A stretch of DNA of 64,000 nt from the NCBI GenBank assembly GCA_027563935.2, contig JANVAS020000222.1:3534001-3598000 (forward strand), read 5' to 3'. The notes beneath the pieces are model-generated. The model was not told where the DNA came from. It saw only the letters and a list, made by a program, of their open reading frames with translations, and made no database searches. Made by a program: the position numbers and the translations under genes. Shown one piece after another: positions 22,142 through 34,607 of this stretch. Numbering within the stretch: the stretch's first letter is position 1; each line of letters begins with the position of its first letter. The DNA comes from Costus lasius (taxonomy: Eukaryota; Streptophyta; Magnoliopsida; Zingiberales; Costaceae).

Positions 22142-23825
22142 TGAAAGTCCCCTAGAACAAGGGGGGGCGAAACCCTATAGGAGGCACAACAAAAACCTCT
22201 AGCGGAATCTAGGATTTCTAACAAGATCGCATAGCATGTAACATGTTCAACTTTCATTAGAAAGGGATTCTTACCATTGCCATCGCTTAGATGGTGTCTT
22301 GGAAGGAAAGGCGCAAGTGCTCCTTCTCCAAAGGTGACGCACACAATTGGTGTCGCCTACTCTTCTTTGGTGCTCCTTGTGCTAGCAAGGTTCCAAGAAG
22401 TCGTTGTCGAATGGAAGGGAAAGATCACCTTGCTTGGCCGAACACTTCCTCCTTTTCGTCTACACTTCTCCACCCGAGAGTGCAAGTGCCGAATACTCAA
22501 GTTGGCGATGAGAGAGGAGGAGAAGCGAGAGAGTAGAGCGCCTTAGGCGTGAACGTGAGTAGTGGTCACGTATGTGATCATGCTTTCTAAAAATAGAAAG
22601 CCACTTACTCACATGCGATCATGGGTTTACCCCTATCGCAAACTCCTCTCAATTTGAACCACACGCTCACTCAATGAGCTGGTTCAATTTGGTTTAGTTT
22701 AATAACCAAATAAACCAAGCAATCAGTCCAGACCACAATAAACCCTAAGGCTCTTGATCTGACCGTCGATCTCTTGATGCTGCTGATCTCACTGATCTAG
22801 CATCCATTCTCTCGATCGAAGCTTACCGATCTCAAGCCCTAATCAATCAAACATGATCAGACCAGATCTCACTTACAATCAGAGATTAAATCCCTTTAAA
22901 CTGAACCTGAACAATTCAGTCCACACGATCTGACTTAAGTAAGCCATATCATCAAATTGTGCGACCCTGAGGGTTTCCTTTAAATGTCGGTAACGATAAC
23001 TCATGTTATCACGATCAGTGAGGGGTATCTAGCAACACATCACTGTCTCCCGATATAAAGAAAAGAGTCTTCCAAGACTACACCCAAACCACAGCACAAG
23101 TGTGAATCCAACTCACAAGGCATGCATGTTTCCTTTGCCACTGGATGTTCTTATTGGACAAGCGTGTCAAGCTTGTAACTCCAATATGATGAGCATGATT
23201 AGATCAGATGAACATAGTCACCTGGGTATGGCCATACACTATTCTCAATCATCTCATCCAAGGGGCCCCTTTAGAACATCACACTCCTTAAACAAGGAGA
23301 CGGCAATCCTTTGTCTATCACTAGTGCCCTAACCTGACTCAGGCTCACCATCCAAGATAGTCTATAATCATTATGTTTCAAATGATATTGAACTACCTCA
23401 AAACAATGACAATCATCATTTAGAAAACACAAGTGATCTCAAGTCAGAGGAAATGTGCCACTTGTCGCAATCAAGGATTATTCACATTGTGACAAGCAAT
23501 TGAATAACCTAGTAGGGTCTGTCCAGTACATCCAATGTACCCATGAGTCTACATCTTATTCCATGCTCGAAGCATCCTATAAGATTAGAACACATATTAG
23601 TCTGAATCATATCAAGGCTGTCTTATGTTCACCAAGATATCTCGACTAAGGACTTTATAGCATGTCAGCCCAGCTGAACAGCTTTGAGACATTATTCAGA
23701 AGTACACTTATTGCAGCAGACAATGTAACAAACTGAATAACAACCATGCCTTTATAAACATAAGAGTTTATACATGATTACAATCCCAAGGCCTCAAACA
23801 TTAGCCTTAAGGGCATACCCCAACA
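22142..23825 (-). mobile_element. 5' LTR of element A
   Basis: This LTR of 1684 bases carries the TATA-like inverted repeat at 22583-22600. A splice-donor-like ATG|GTAAG has its intron side starting at 22274. It is followed on the right by TSD CTAAA and the interrupted integrase of B. Confidence 0.97.
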
Positions 23826-25288
23826 CTAAATGGCCCACACACATCACTGTGTATAAGGTCAAGTAAACCTGAAGCCCTTTGACCTTTGTTAAGAAAAGGA
23901 GACTTCGTCATTTTACCCATTAAACAAGCTTTGCATGTATCAATCTCCTCATAGGAGAATGATCCCAGCAGTCCATGATTATGCAACCGCTTAATGCGCT
24001 TCTTGTTAATATGGCCTAAACGACTATGCCATAGCAAGGTGCTGTCATCAGCATACTTGGCTTTCTTATTATCAATGTTTTGTATAGAATATTCCATGTC
24101 CAACATGAATAACCCATTGTTAATTGAACCAGTAGCATAAACAATATTATCAAGAGTAAGATAACACTTTGAAATCTTGCATTCAAAGGAAAACCCTTTC
24201 CTGACAAGAGCAGGAATAGAGATAATATTTTTGGTAATACTGGGTACAAAGTAACAATTGTTTAATTCTAATACAATGCCAGATGGTAATGAGATGTAAT
24301 AATCCCCTACAGCAACAGCAGCAACCCGTGCCCCGTTTCCAACTCGTAGGTCCACCTCATGCTGTCCGACTTGTCTTCTTCTCTTGAGTTCCTGTACATT
24401 TGAACAAATGTGAACTCCACATGCAGTGTCCAACACCCATGAAATAGAAGAAGAGGATATCATGACTTCAGTCACAAATATACCTGAGCCAGAAGCGATG
24501 CTTCCCTTCTTGTCTCCTTGGAGCGCTTTACAGTCCTTTTTCCAGTGACCCAGCTGGCCACAGTGGAAACATCTGTATTCCTTTGACCGCTTAACCTTCT
24601 GTTTCAGAGCCTTGTTGTAGTTCTTGACTGGGGCTTTGCCCTTCTTCCCCTTCTTCTTGTTCCTGGAAGGAACCATTAAGACAGAGGTTGAAGGCTTTCC
24701 CTTCAGAGTTTCCTCAGTAGTCAAGAGCATATTCAGCAACTCTGCCGGAGTACAATCGATTTTGTTCATATTAAAGTTAATAATGAATGCATCGAAAGAA
24801 GGCGGAAGAGACTGCAGAATAATGTCTACAGCAAGCTCCTGATTGATGGTATGCCCCAGTTTCTCCAGAGCCTCCTTGTGCCCAATCATCTTGAGCACGT
24901 GAGCTCCCACTGGGCTCCCTTCAGCCAGTTTGCTCTGAAAGAAAAGCTTGGTCAAATTATAGCGTTCAGTCCTCGCCTGTGCAGCATACAACATCTTGAG
25001 GTTTGCTATAATTTCTATAGCAGACATATCCTCATGCTGACGCTGCAGCGGTGGCGTCATAGACGCTAGCATCAGGCAAGCGACATCAATGCTATCATTG
25101 ACATGCTTTTCATAGGCTTCACGAACCGCCCTTGCGGCGTTCGCAGCGGGTTGAGGCGGCACAGCCGTCTCGAGGACATACAGTTTCCTCTCTGCCTTAA
25201 GAACAATCTTAAGGTGTCTGTACCAGTCTGAGAAGTTTGGCCCAGCAAACTTCTCCCTTTCCAGTAGGGATCGCACATTGAAGCTCAT
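23826..25288 (-). pseudogene. gag-pol: Gag, protease and integrase start of element B
   Basis: The frame from ATG 25288 is clean to the A insertion. It has Gag (MSFNVRSLLEREKF...), basic stretch NKKKGKKGKAPV, CCHC knuckle CFHCGQLGHWKKDC, protease WVLDTACGVHIC, the integrase zinc region WHSRLGHINKKR, and HSDVCGPFS where A begins. After the CTAAA duplication the frame continues at 14719. Translation now runs a few codons into the LTR of A, ending VGVCP at 23807. No stop lies in this half, so B was probably functional or nearly so when A arrived. Confidence 0.95.
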
Positions 25289-27110
25289 GGTGTTCGTTGC
25301 TGCAGGAATCTACAACAATGCAAGAACAGCAAGGTCAGTATCAATGTTTAGAATCAATCCAGGACTTAAGAAAGATTCTTTTCTCACTATTTTATCTGAC
25401 TGAAAAATCCATTAAAACAGTCCGAAAGAGTAACACTCTTTTAGTGAGATGGGATCCAGATTTTATACTTGGTCTTCGCGTCCCGCTCAGGCGAGATAAG
25501 ATGCACAGAGAGTACAAGTACTAATCTCTGGTAGGCAGTCCCTGCCAATCGCCAACCCGTGCGATTCCCCTTCATCTAGGCAATCCAGCAGACTGTGCCA
25601 ACTGAGTTGGTACAACACAGTCTCTGATCCCACAGATAGCTGCCTCCATATGGCTAACATATGCTCCATATGTAGCCTACATGGTCAAGCTGACCTGACC
25701 TACTCCCTGGACCACCACGTGCTATGCTGAGCAACGAGAAGCAATAAATCCCTTCCCTGTAACACGCAGGTGAAATCACACACCGTCTGAAGATAGATGG
25801 GCGTGCCCACTGAGTGGGTACAACACGGCCCCAACGATAGTCAGAACAGTGAGGTTTCGCGCCAGAAGGCATTACGTGCTTGATATTTTAGCGTTGGATT
25901 TTAACGGTCTTTTATCTTCTTACTATGAGGCAAAACCTATGGCTATAGCAGAAGATAAATAACTCATGCAATTCTAATTATTTAAACAATAAAAGAATGC
26001 AAGCTGATCTTATGTGGTAAAAGCCCATTAAGCCTAGGTAAGACCTTAATACACTTAAGTCTTCACTTGCTTTTCTTCATGGGACTTTTGCTTCTCATCT
26101 GGTCCAGCCCAGGGCCCTAGCGCCCATTGCAGCTCAGGTGCGTTCACCAGGTGAATGCGCCTGTCCTAGGGTCGAACCCTAGACCTCCCACCTGGTCAAG
26201 CCATTAGCTGCATGCGCCTCTGCCAAGTGTGCTCAGTGCTCTTGTCTGATTAAATTACATTTCAATCTATCTAGACAAGATTGACTCGCAGGTCAATTAC
26301 ATCTTATAAATTTAATACAATGTGATTCGCAGATCACAAATAAATATTAATTTATAATTAACCAGGCACGCAGGCCCCAGCATAGCACACATTAAAGGGC
26401 AACCCACATAAGATGAAATAAACAAGCATATGGCATCAATCAACATGTGATCCATTACAAAGAAAATAAAATTTTGAAAACCCATTGGCATCAATTTTAC
26501 TTTTCTTATGTGCCCTACAACCTTACAACGGTCCATTGATAGGGATCCACTCATCATCTCTAGTTAGATCCATGCCCTTGCATGCACCAAGTCTTAACTG
26601 ACTTGCGTTGACCTAATGGTCAACCATGCATGCGGCAAGGGCTGAACAACCAACATGAGTTCTGGCAAGCGGGTGTGACCCCGGGCCTAACTCATGTGTG
26701 TTCACTGGTTGTCTCAACCAGACCTCGCTACACGCCTGTGATGCAGTCGACCTATAGCCACCTCATGCTTGCGCAGAGGTGCCATCTGGTCGACCCATCT
26801 AGGCTGTCAGATGGTCTGATCAGACTATTTGGATCCAACCTAGAGGATGATTTCAACCCCATCAACCCGTCTAAGGGTTTACAATAGGCGCTTAGATCTA
26901 AGTGAAGCGAGCAAGATGATATAATTTTTGACAAACAAAAACCTAACAAGCGCCAACACAATATAACATGCACATCACACATGCGCCAACATCTAATAGC
27001 ATAGTATGTATTTTCGCATGTGATAAAGTAGATCTAAGCAACGCAAACAAGGATCACACAACATGAAGCAATCATATAGACATATAACAACCGCAAGCTC
27101 TGATACCAAT
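25289..27110 (-). other. 5' leader of element B with primer site and putative intron
   Basis: This leader has the same organisation as that of A. The primer site TTGGTATCAGAGC is at 27097-27109. A B-box-like GGTTCGACC lies at 26169-26178 with an A-box-like stretch about 20 bases further on the plus strand. The acceptor TTGTAG has its intron end at 25310. No gene is seen. Confidence 0.8.
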
Positions 27111-28782
27111 TGAAAGGCCCCTAAATCTAGGGGGCCGAAACCCTAAGGGTGGCGCAAAAGAAAGTTTTCGCATGGGAAGCTAGGGTTTCAACAATAATCG
27201 CATATATGTTTATATGATCAACCTCTTATAGTTAGGAATCATACCATAGCCATTTCGATTGGATGGCGTCAAGGAAGAAGAGATTCGAATGAAACTCCTC
27301 CAAAAGGTGCGCACACAAGGTGATGCCGCCTACTCCTTGAGATCCTTGTGCTAGCAAGGTTCTTCAAGGGTCTTTGATCGAATCAAAGGGATGAGATGTC
27401 TTCTCCCACTCGGCCGAGACCTCTCCAAGACGTGAAGGAAGCTTTTCACCCGAGAGAGAGCGTCGAGAGCAAGAGTCAAAACGTATTGGCGTTCAAGAGA
27501 GGTGGCGCATGAAGACTTACTAAAAATAGGAAGCCATGAAGAGCATGCGCCCACTTCTTCATAACCGACAATAACGCTTCAAAGATTGAACCATGAGTTC
27601 ATTCTCTTGAACCGGTTTAATCTAATTGACCCAACTCAATTTGGTTCAAAGACCAAATCAAAACAGCCCAAGCCATTTGGTCTAGATCATCTTAAACCCT
27701 AAGGCTCCTGATCTAACCGTTCATCTCGTGATGCTTTTGATCTCACCGATCTAGCATCAATTCTCTCGATCGAAGCTTACCGATCTCAAGCCCTAATCAA
27801 TCAAACATGATCAGACCAGATCTCACTTACAATCAGAGTCTAAATCCCTTTAAACTGAACTTAATCAATTCAGTCCACACGATCTGACTTAAGTAAGCCA
27901 TATCATCAAATTGTGCGACCCTGAGGGTTTCCTTTAAATGTCGGTAACGATAACTCACGTTATCACGATCAGTGAGGGGTATCTAGCAACACATCACTGT
28001 CTCCCGATATAAAGGAAAGAGTCTTCCAAGACTACACCCAAACCACAGCACAAGTGTGAATCCATTTCACAAGGCATACAAGTTTCCTTTGCCACTGGAT
28101 GTTCTTATTGGACAAGCGTGTCAAGCCTGTAACTCCAATATGATGAGCATGATTAGATCAGATGAACATAGTCACCTGGGTATGGCCATACACTTTCTCA
28201 ATCATCTCATCCAGGGGGGCCCCATAGAACATCATACTCCTTAAACAAAGAGACGGCAATCCTATATCTATCACCAGTGCCCTAACCTGACTCATGATCA
28301 TTATCCAAGATAGTCTATAACCATTATGTTTCAAATGATATTGAACTACCTCAAAACAATGACAATCATCATTTAGAAACACAAGTGATCTCAAGTCAGA
28401 GGAAGTATGCCACTTGTTGCACACAAGGATTATTCACATTGTGACAAGCAATTGAATATCCTAGTAGGGTCTGTCCAGTACATCCAATGTACCCATGAGT
28501 CTACATCTTATTCCATGCTCGAAGCATCCTATAAGATTAGAACACACATTAGTCTTAACCATATCAAGGCTGTCTCATGTTCACCAAGATATCTCGACTA
28601 AGGACATATAGCATGTCAGCCTAGCTGAACAACATTGAGACATTATTCAGAAGCACAGTTATTGCAGCAGACAATGTAACAAACTGAATAATAACCATTG
28701 CCTTTATAAACATAAGAGTTTATACATGATACTGTTACAATCCCAAGGCCTCAAACATTAGCCTTAAGGGCATACCCCAACA
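27111..28782 (-). mobile_element. 5' LTR of element B
   Basis: This LTR of 1672 bases has canonical ends (TGAAAGGCCCC at 27111, CCCCAACA at 28782 on the plus strand). The donor-like ATG|GTATGA has its intron start at 27244. The TSD AGTAG follows at 28783-28787. Confidence 0.96.
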
Positions 28783-29885
28783 AGTAGTCTTGGGGCAAAA
28801 AAAAGATAAGAAACCTCATGTTATTCCCTATGCCAGCAAGACTTTGGATGAGACACAGAAAAATTACACCACCACTGAGAAAGAACTATTGGCCATAGTA
28901 TTTGCTTTTGAAAAATTTAGGTCATACTTAATTAACTCCAAAGTGGTAGTGTACACTGGCCATGCAGCTGTGAAATACTTAATGCAGAAAAAAGATAGCA
29001 AACCATGATTGCTCAGATGGATTTTACTTCTACAAGAATTTGATTTGGAGATTAAAGACAAAAAGGGATCAGAAAACCTTGTTGCAGATCATCTCTCAAG
29101 AATAATGGTAGACACTGAAAAGAATAATGAGATCAATGATTCCTTCCTTGAAGAATAACTTTTAACCATTGAACAGATCAGAGCTCCCTGGTATGCTGAT
29201 ATAATAAATTACCTTGTTGCTAATATTTTTCCTCCTGATTTGAACTTCCAAAAAAGGAAGAAGTTCTTGGCTGAGGTAAAACACTATTTTTGGGATGAGC
29301 CTTATGTGTTTAGAAGATGTACAGACGGTATTTTTAGAAGATGTGTTCCTAGAGAAGAAATCACAGATATTTTGTGCCAATGTCATGGATCCTCTTATGG
29401 TGGTCATGTCGGTACTGAAAAGACTGCTTATAAAGTGTTACAATCAGGATTTTATTGGCCTACCATTTTCAAAGATGCTAGAAACTTTGTGTTATCTTGT
29501 GATAGATGTCAAAGAATGGGGAACAATAGTAGAAAACATGAGATGCCACTGTCCAACATTCTTGAAGTTGAAATATTTGATGTTTGGGGGATAGACTTTA
29601 TGGGACTTTTCCCATCTTTAGGAGGTAACAAGTACATTTTGGTAGCAGTTCACTATGTTTCAAAATGGGTTGAAGCTCTTGCTTCACCGACCAATGATTC
29701 AAGAGTTGTTGCTAAATTTTTCAAAAATATCATATTTCCACGGTATGGGACCCCGCGGGTAGTAATCAATGATGGAGGCTCGCATTTCATAGAACACAAA
29801 TTTTCAGCCTTACTTAGAAAATATTGGGTGAATCATAGAGTGGCAACGCCTTATCATCCTCAAACAAGTGGACAAGTGGAGATAT
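28783..29885 (+). pseudogene. pol: Athila-like gypsy pol: RNase H and integrase, first part (element G)
   Basis: This continues from 10603. RNase H has [22 protein letters not shown] with the catalytic Glu, but the third acidic position reads [11 protein letters not shown] where gypsy elements have VYTDH. A TGA at 29006-29008 and a TAA at 29156-29158 break the frame. A clean integrase then follows, with zinc region ([20 protein letters not shown]) and core residues in WGIDFMG and NDGGSHF. The third core residue, the Glu of SGQVE, sits immediately before the F insertion. The frame continues at 58658. The motif set resembles Athila elements, an assignment made from memory of the family. Confidence 0.93.
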
Positions 29886-31567
29886 TGTTGTGTCCGCAAG
29901 TGCACAGATACTTCGAAGTAATAAAAATATTGAACTATAGAGACCTACGTGTTAAGTACCAAATAATTATTTTTGCACTAGCTAAGAAAACTGAATATGA
30001 TGTAGCAAACGATCGAAAAGTGCACGGGAAAATATCAGAAAAGAAAACTGGGAATAGGGGTTCATCCACCTTGATTCTAATGACTAGAAGGAAATAAAGG
30101 TTGTCAGTCAAATTTCATTACGATAAAGATTTAATCTACTTCATAAAAGGATCATCTCGCTCTCGTGCAGACAATCATACAAAGGACCAATCCTCACTCT
30201 CGTGCAAGATCTATCCGATGCTGAAAATAAGTAAATCATTGAACAAAGAACTCAAGGATCACTCTCGTGCATCCGAATTCTAAGTCAATCATCTCAAGTG
30301 GAATCTCAAGGATCACTCTCGTGCATCCTGAAACTCAACACAGGTTCTACTTAAGGTTCTCTGACGACTCGATACTCAATCTCTTGCAGCATCAAATCAA
30401 GTCTAACACAATAATTCATCCTAGATTCAAATTATCAACATGGCAATAAAATCACTAAAAATCAGAATTCAAAGAACAAACCTAATCTCTTACAATAAGT
30501 TCCAAACTCGATGATTTCTAGGGTTCCGAATTTCACAATCAACCTCTTAGTCTATTTCACAAAATTCTAAAACATGCTAATATTTATAAAACTAAGGAGA
30601 ATTAAAGACAATCATCACATAAGTAAAATTATCATAACAAAACTATTATGACAAAATAAAAGTCATCTAGTCATTAAAAATCAAGAAAAATTACTCCCCA
30701 TGTCCCATAATATGTCTAAGCTATCATGGAGGTAAGATTATGATAAACCATAGTTTAGATGAACAGAAATCAAAGAAAAAGGGAAGAAATTATAGAACAT
30801 GTGCTATAATCGAAATTACAGCACCGTAATATGCTGGAAACGCCATGAATAGTGGCGTCACCCACTGTTTCATTGACTTCTCCCTCAATCGGACTCCTTT
30901 CGATCTAAAAATTCTGGGGTATCCTCTCCTACTCTAGGCGAAGCTTCAGTGTAAAAATCGCGGCCTGAGGTGCTCTCTACGCCTCTCGGCGTGAGGCCAA
31001 ACCCTAAAGATGCCTCCTTCGATCACTCTCGAGATTGGTGATAAAAATTAGGGCTTTCACTTGGTGTGTCTTTGCCTGTTAACGATGAGTTCTTAACAAC
31101 TTTCGGATCTCAATTTGGACTTCTGGATCAAAAGATATGGTCCGCGCAAGATTCGGGCGGAAAAATCAGAAAACTGGGTCTAAAATACAGTATCGTATTT
31201 TAAATACGGCAGTGCCGTATTTTGCCCATAAATTCAGAAACTTGCTGTTTAAAATCCTGCAAAAATACAGTACCGTGACAGTTGTTCCCAAAAATATAGT
31301 AGTGCCGTAGTTTTGCAAATTGGCTCCGAATTTCATGAAAATTGATGGGTAGGTTCGTTTCGACGTCTGGAATCCATTAGTGTGCTCAAATCTTCCAAAA
31401 TCCATCAAAATATGGCACTTTTAACCTGAAAATGATCAAAAACAAGAAATGCTATAGATTCTATAATATTTGACAATTAAGACTTAAAAACAAGCAAAAG
31501 AGCATAATTATGACACAAAAAGACACATGAAATGACACAAAATATACTATGAATTTTGGTGTCATCA
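29886..31567 (-). mobile_element. 3' LTR of element F
   Basis: This LTR of 1682 bases starts TGATGACACC on the minus strand and ends GCGGACACAACA. It contains four copies of CTCTCGTGCA (30160, 30197, 30262, 30316) and the palindrome TACGGCAGTGCCGTA at 31205-31219. Open frames crossing its left edge are continuations of the integrase of G, not LTR genes. Confidence 0.94.
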
Positions 31568-32907
31568 AACACATAAGGCTCAAACTTTGATTGGCCTCAA
31601 GCAAATAAATAAGAACAATGCTAAGTATGGAAAATATACTCTTTTATGAAAAATAAATTTCTAAAATATAATCTCTCATAAAATATTCAACCAACATTTT
31701 GCACAAAATTTCAGATAAATACATCGCCCTCTGAAATTAATCTTTAAGATCTACAACTTTGATCAAATAAAACTTCGCAACTCGCACAATGAAAAGAATT
31801 TTAGTCTCATGAATTCACCCAAGTTTCAGTTTAAATCTATCAAACCTTTGTTTACAGGAATAATGTCTCCTAGATCTTTTTCCACACAGAATATTTCTTT
31901 TCTTCCCCCTCTTTTTTTTTTATTTTTTTAATTTTTGCATAGATAGCATATACCCACATAGATATATACTTTTTATTTTAGACTTCAACTCTTGTCTTCG
32001 GTACCACTGTTAATTTTACACAGTGCCAAGTAGAGGAGTCATTTTCTTTTTCTCTCACTTTTTTTTTTTTACAGACTTTAACCCATCTCTTAGGTACCAC
32101 TGTCAATTTGACACAGTGCCAAGTAGGGGAGTCTCTCTCTTTACTTGTGGATCATGGATTCTTTCTTCCCAACAAATAGTAAAATAGACTAAACATCAAC
32201 CAGGTTAATCAATTGACATTAATTCAAAAATTGCACTCATATGCTCATTTTATTCAAGAAAGAAGCTTCACTCTTAGATTGCATCCATCAAACAACATAC
32301 CTACCCAAAACCTTATGCATCAATTAATGAATAATTTCAACAAGTAGATATATATTGAAGAAATAAATTCAACATAATAGGTATATCTCCATTCATAGGC
32401 ATGCATGCATGAACATTCATCATCATAGAAAAATCTACTCATCTCTCATCACATGGATTCAAGTCATAAAATTTTTAAACCTCAAAAATATCATCATCAA
32501 TGCAAAAGGTGTGAAGCATGAAACTCAAACAATCATAGTCAAAAGTGTGACATGATAGACTCAAGCAACTTCATAGAATAGAAATCTCAGTGAATGATAC
32601 ATCTAAAGCAAATCAAAGATGCAACCATATGAAATACTCTAGAGAGTGCAAACGATACTCATAAAACTATATAGCAAGCTCTGACCAAAAACACATAAGG
32701 CTCAGACCAAAAATAGTGTTTGGGCAAATGCTGCAAGGTCCAAAGGTGTGCCTTTTGAAAATTTTACCTGCACAATTTAAGATACATAAGGCTCAATTTT
32801 AAAATAGTCTCTAAAATAATAATGATAGAAATGATTTTGTCAAAGAATAATCAGAGATGTCATCGATGGTCCAGAAGTGTGCTGGTGAAAAGAGCTAATG
32901 CAGCTGA
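31568..32907 (-). other. 3' noncoding interior of element F (left piece)
   Basis: This AT-rich interior has no convincing gene. It contains a 60-base block in two copies, 31981-32040 and 32074-32133, built on GGTACCACTGT...ACACAGTGCCAAGTAG. A single matching block lies in G at about 59964-60025 in opposite orientation, as expected from the opposite element strands. I see no clear polypurine tract beside the LTR. Confidence 0.75.
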
Positions 32908-34587
32908 TGAAAGGTCCCCAAAACAGGGGGGAGAAACCCTAATAGGCGCATAACAAGGATCATACATGCGGAAGCTAGGGTTTCATAGAAAATCGATATG
33001 CATGTCATATAATCAACTCTTAAGGCTTGTATAGAGCGAAAGGGATTCATACCATTGCCATTGCAAGGATGGCGACTTGGAAGCAAAGATGCGAGTGCTT
33101 CTTCTCCAAAGGCACCGCACACAAGATGAGAGAAGCTTTCTTCTTGTCGCTCCTTGTGCTAGCAAGGATCTCTAAGTGTCCTAATCGCTTGAAGGGATGA
33201 GATCTCCTTTTTCCTTTGGCTTGTCCGAATGCTCTCCAAGGCGTGAAGAATCACACACACGAGAGAGGGGGCGTCGAAAAGAGGCAAGCGTTTAGGCGTT
33301 GAGAGGAAGTGGCGTTAATGACTTTCCAAAAATAGTAAGTCATGAAGCCATGCGCCCATGATCTCAAAACCGACCAAAACGCCTTCAAGCTTTGAACCAT
33401 GCGTTCACTCATGTGAACCGGTTCAAGCCAATTCGATCCATTTCAATTTGGTTCAAAGACCAAATCAAATCAGCCCAAGCCATGGTCTAGATCTTACTGA
33501 ACCAAATGGTTCAAGATCTAACCGTTCATCTCTTGATGCTCTTGATCTCACCGATCTAGCATCAATTTTCTCGATCGAAGCTTACCGATCTCAAGCCCTA
33601 ATCAATCAAACATGATCAGACCAGATCTCACTTACAATCAGAGATTAAATCCCTTTAAACTGAATCAAAACAATTCAGTCCACACGATCTGACTCAAGTA
33701 AGCCATATCATCAAATTGTGCGACCCTAAGGGTTTCCTTTAAATGTCGGTAACGATAACTTACGTTATCATGATCAGTGAGGGGTATCTAGCAACACATC
33801 ACTGTCTCCCGATATAAAGGAAAGAGTCTCCCAAGACTACACCCAAACCACAGCACAAGTGTGAATCCACTTCACTAGGCATACATGTTTCCTTTGCCAC
33901 TGGATGTTCTTATTGGACAAGCGTGTCAAGCCTGTGATTCCAATATGATGAGAATGATTAGATCAGATGAACATAGTCATCTGGGTATGGCCATACACTT
34001 TCTCAATCATCTCATACAGGGGGCCCCTATAGAACATCACACTTCAATCAAGGAGACGGCAATCCTATATCTATCACTAGTGCCCTAACATGACTCATGC
34101 TCATTATCCAAGATAGTCTATAACCATTATGTTTCAAATAATATTGAACTACCTCAAAACAATGCCAATCATCATTTAGAAACACAAGTGATCTCAAGTC
34201 AGAGGAAATATGCCACTTGTTTGCATATAAGGATTATTCACATTGTGACAAGCAATTGAATATCCTAAGTAGGGTCTGTCCAGTACATCCAATGTACCCA
34301 TGAGTCTACATCTTATTCCATGCTCGAAGCATCCTATAAGATTAGAACACATATTAGTCTCAATCATATCAAGGCTGTCTCATGTTCACCAAGATATCTC
34401 GACTAAGGACAAAACTGCATATCAGCCAAGCTGAACAGCATTGAGACATTATTCAGAAGTATACATATTGCAGCAGATGATGTAACAACCTGAATAACAA
34501 CCATTGCCTTTATAAACATTGAGTTTATACATGATACTGATATAATCCCAAGGCCTCAAACATTAGCCTTAAGGGCATACCCCAACA
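32908..34587 (-). mobile_element. 3' LTR of element E
   Basis: This complete LTR has 1680 bases and matches the split 5' copy at about 99.5% by eye. Its TATA-like region at 33318-33343 is again flanked by 7-base arms, ATGACTT and AAGTCAT. Confidence 0.95.
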
Positions 34588-34607
34588 ATCTCCCACTTGC
34601 ACTTAAT

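Larger units (their letters stand above)
14725..23825 (-). mobile_element. Copia element A, complete, nested in B
   Basis: This complete minus-strand element of 9101 bases has LTRs at 14725-16416 and 22142-23825, primer site at 22128-22140, gag-pol at 16437-20324 and TSD CTAAA. The LTRs differ by about ten substitutions plus a G-run length change and a five-base deletion, about 0.6%. The coding frame of 1296 codons has only two amber stops and no shift. It lies in the same orientation as B and inside the integrase of B, so it is the younger insertion. Confidence 0.97.
10604..28782 (-). mobile_element. Copia element B, split by nested element A
   Basis: B is a complete minus-strand LTR retrotransposon with TSD AGTAG at 10599-10603 and 28783-28787. 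Its LTRs (10604-12276 and 27111-28782) differ by roughly eight or nine positions by eye, about 0.5%, so insertion was recent. Removing A (14725-23825 plus one TSD copy) restores one gag-pol frame except for a one-base homopolymer shift near 14225-14231 and a lost stop codon. It sits in the pol gene of gypsy element G. Confidence 0.95.
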
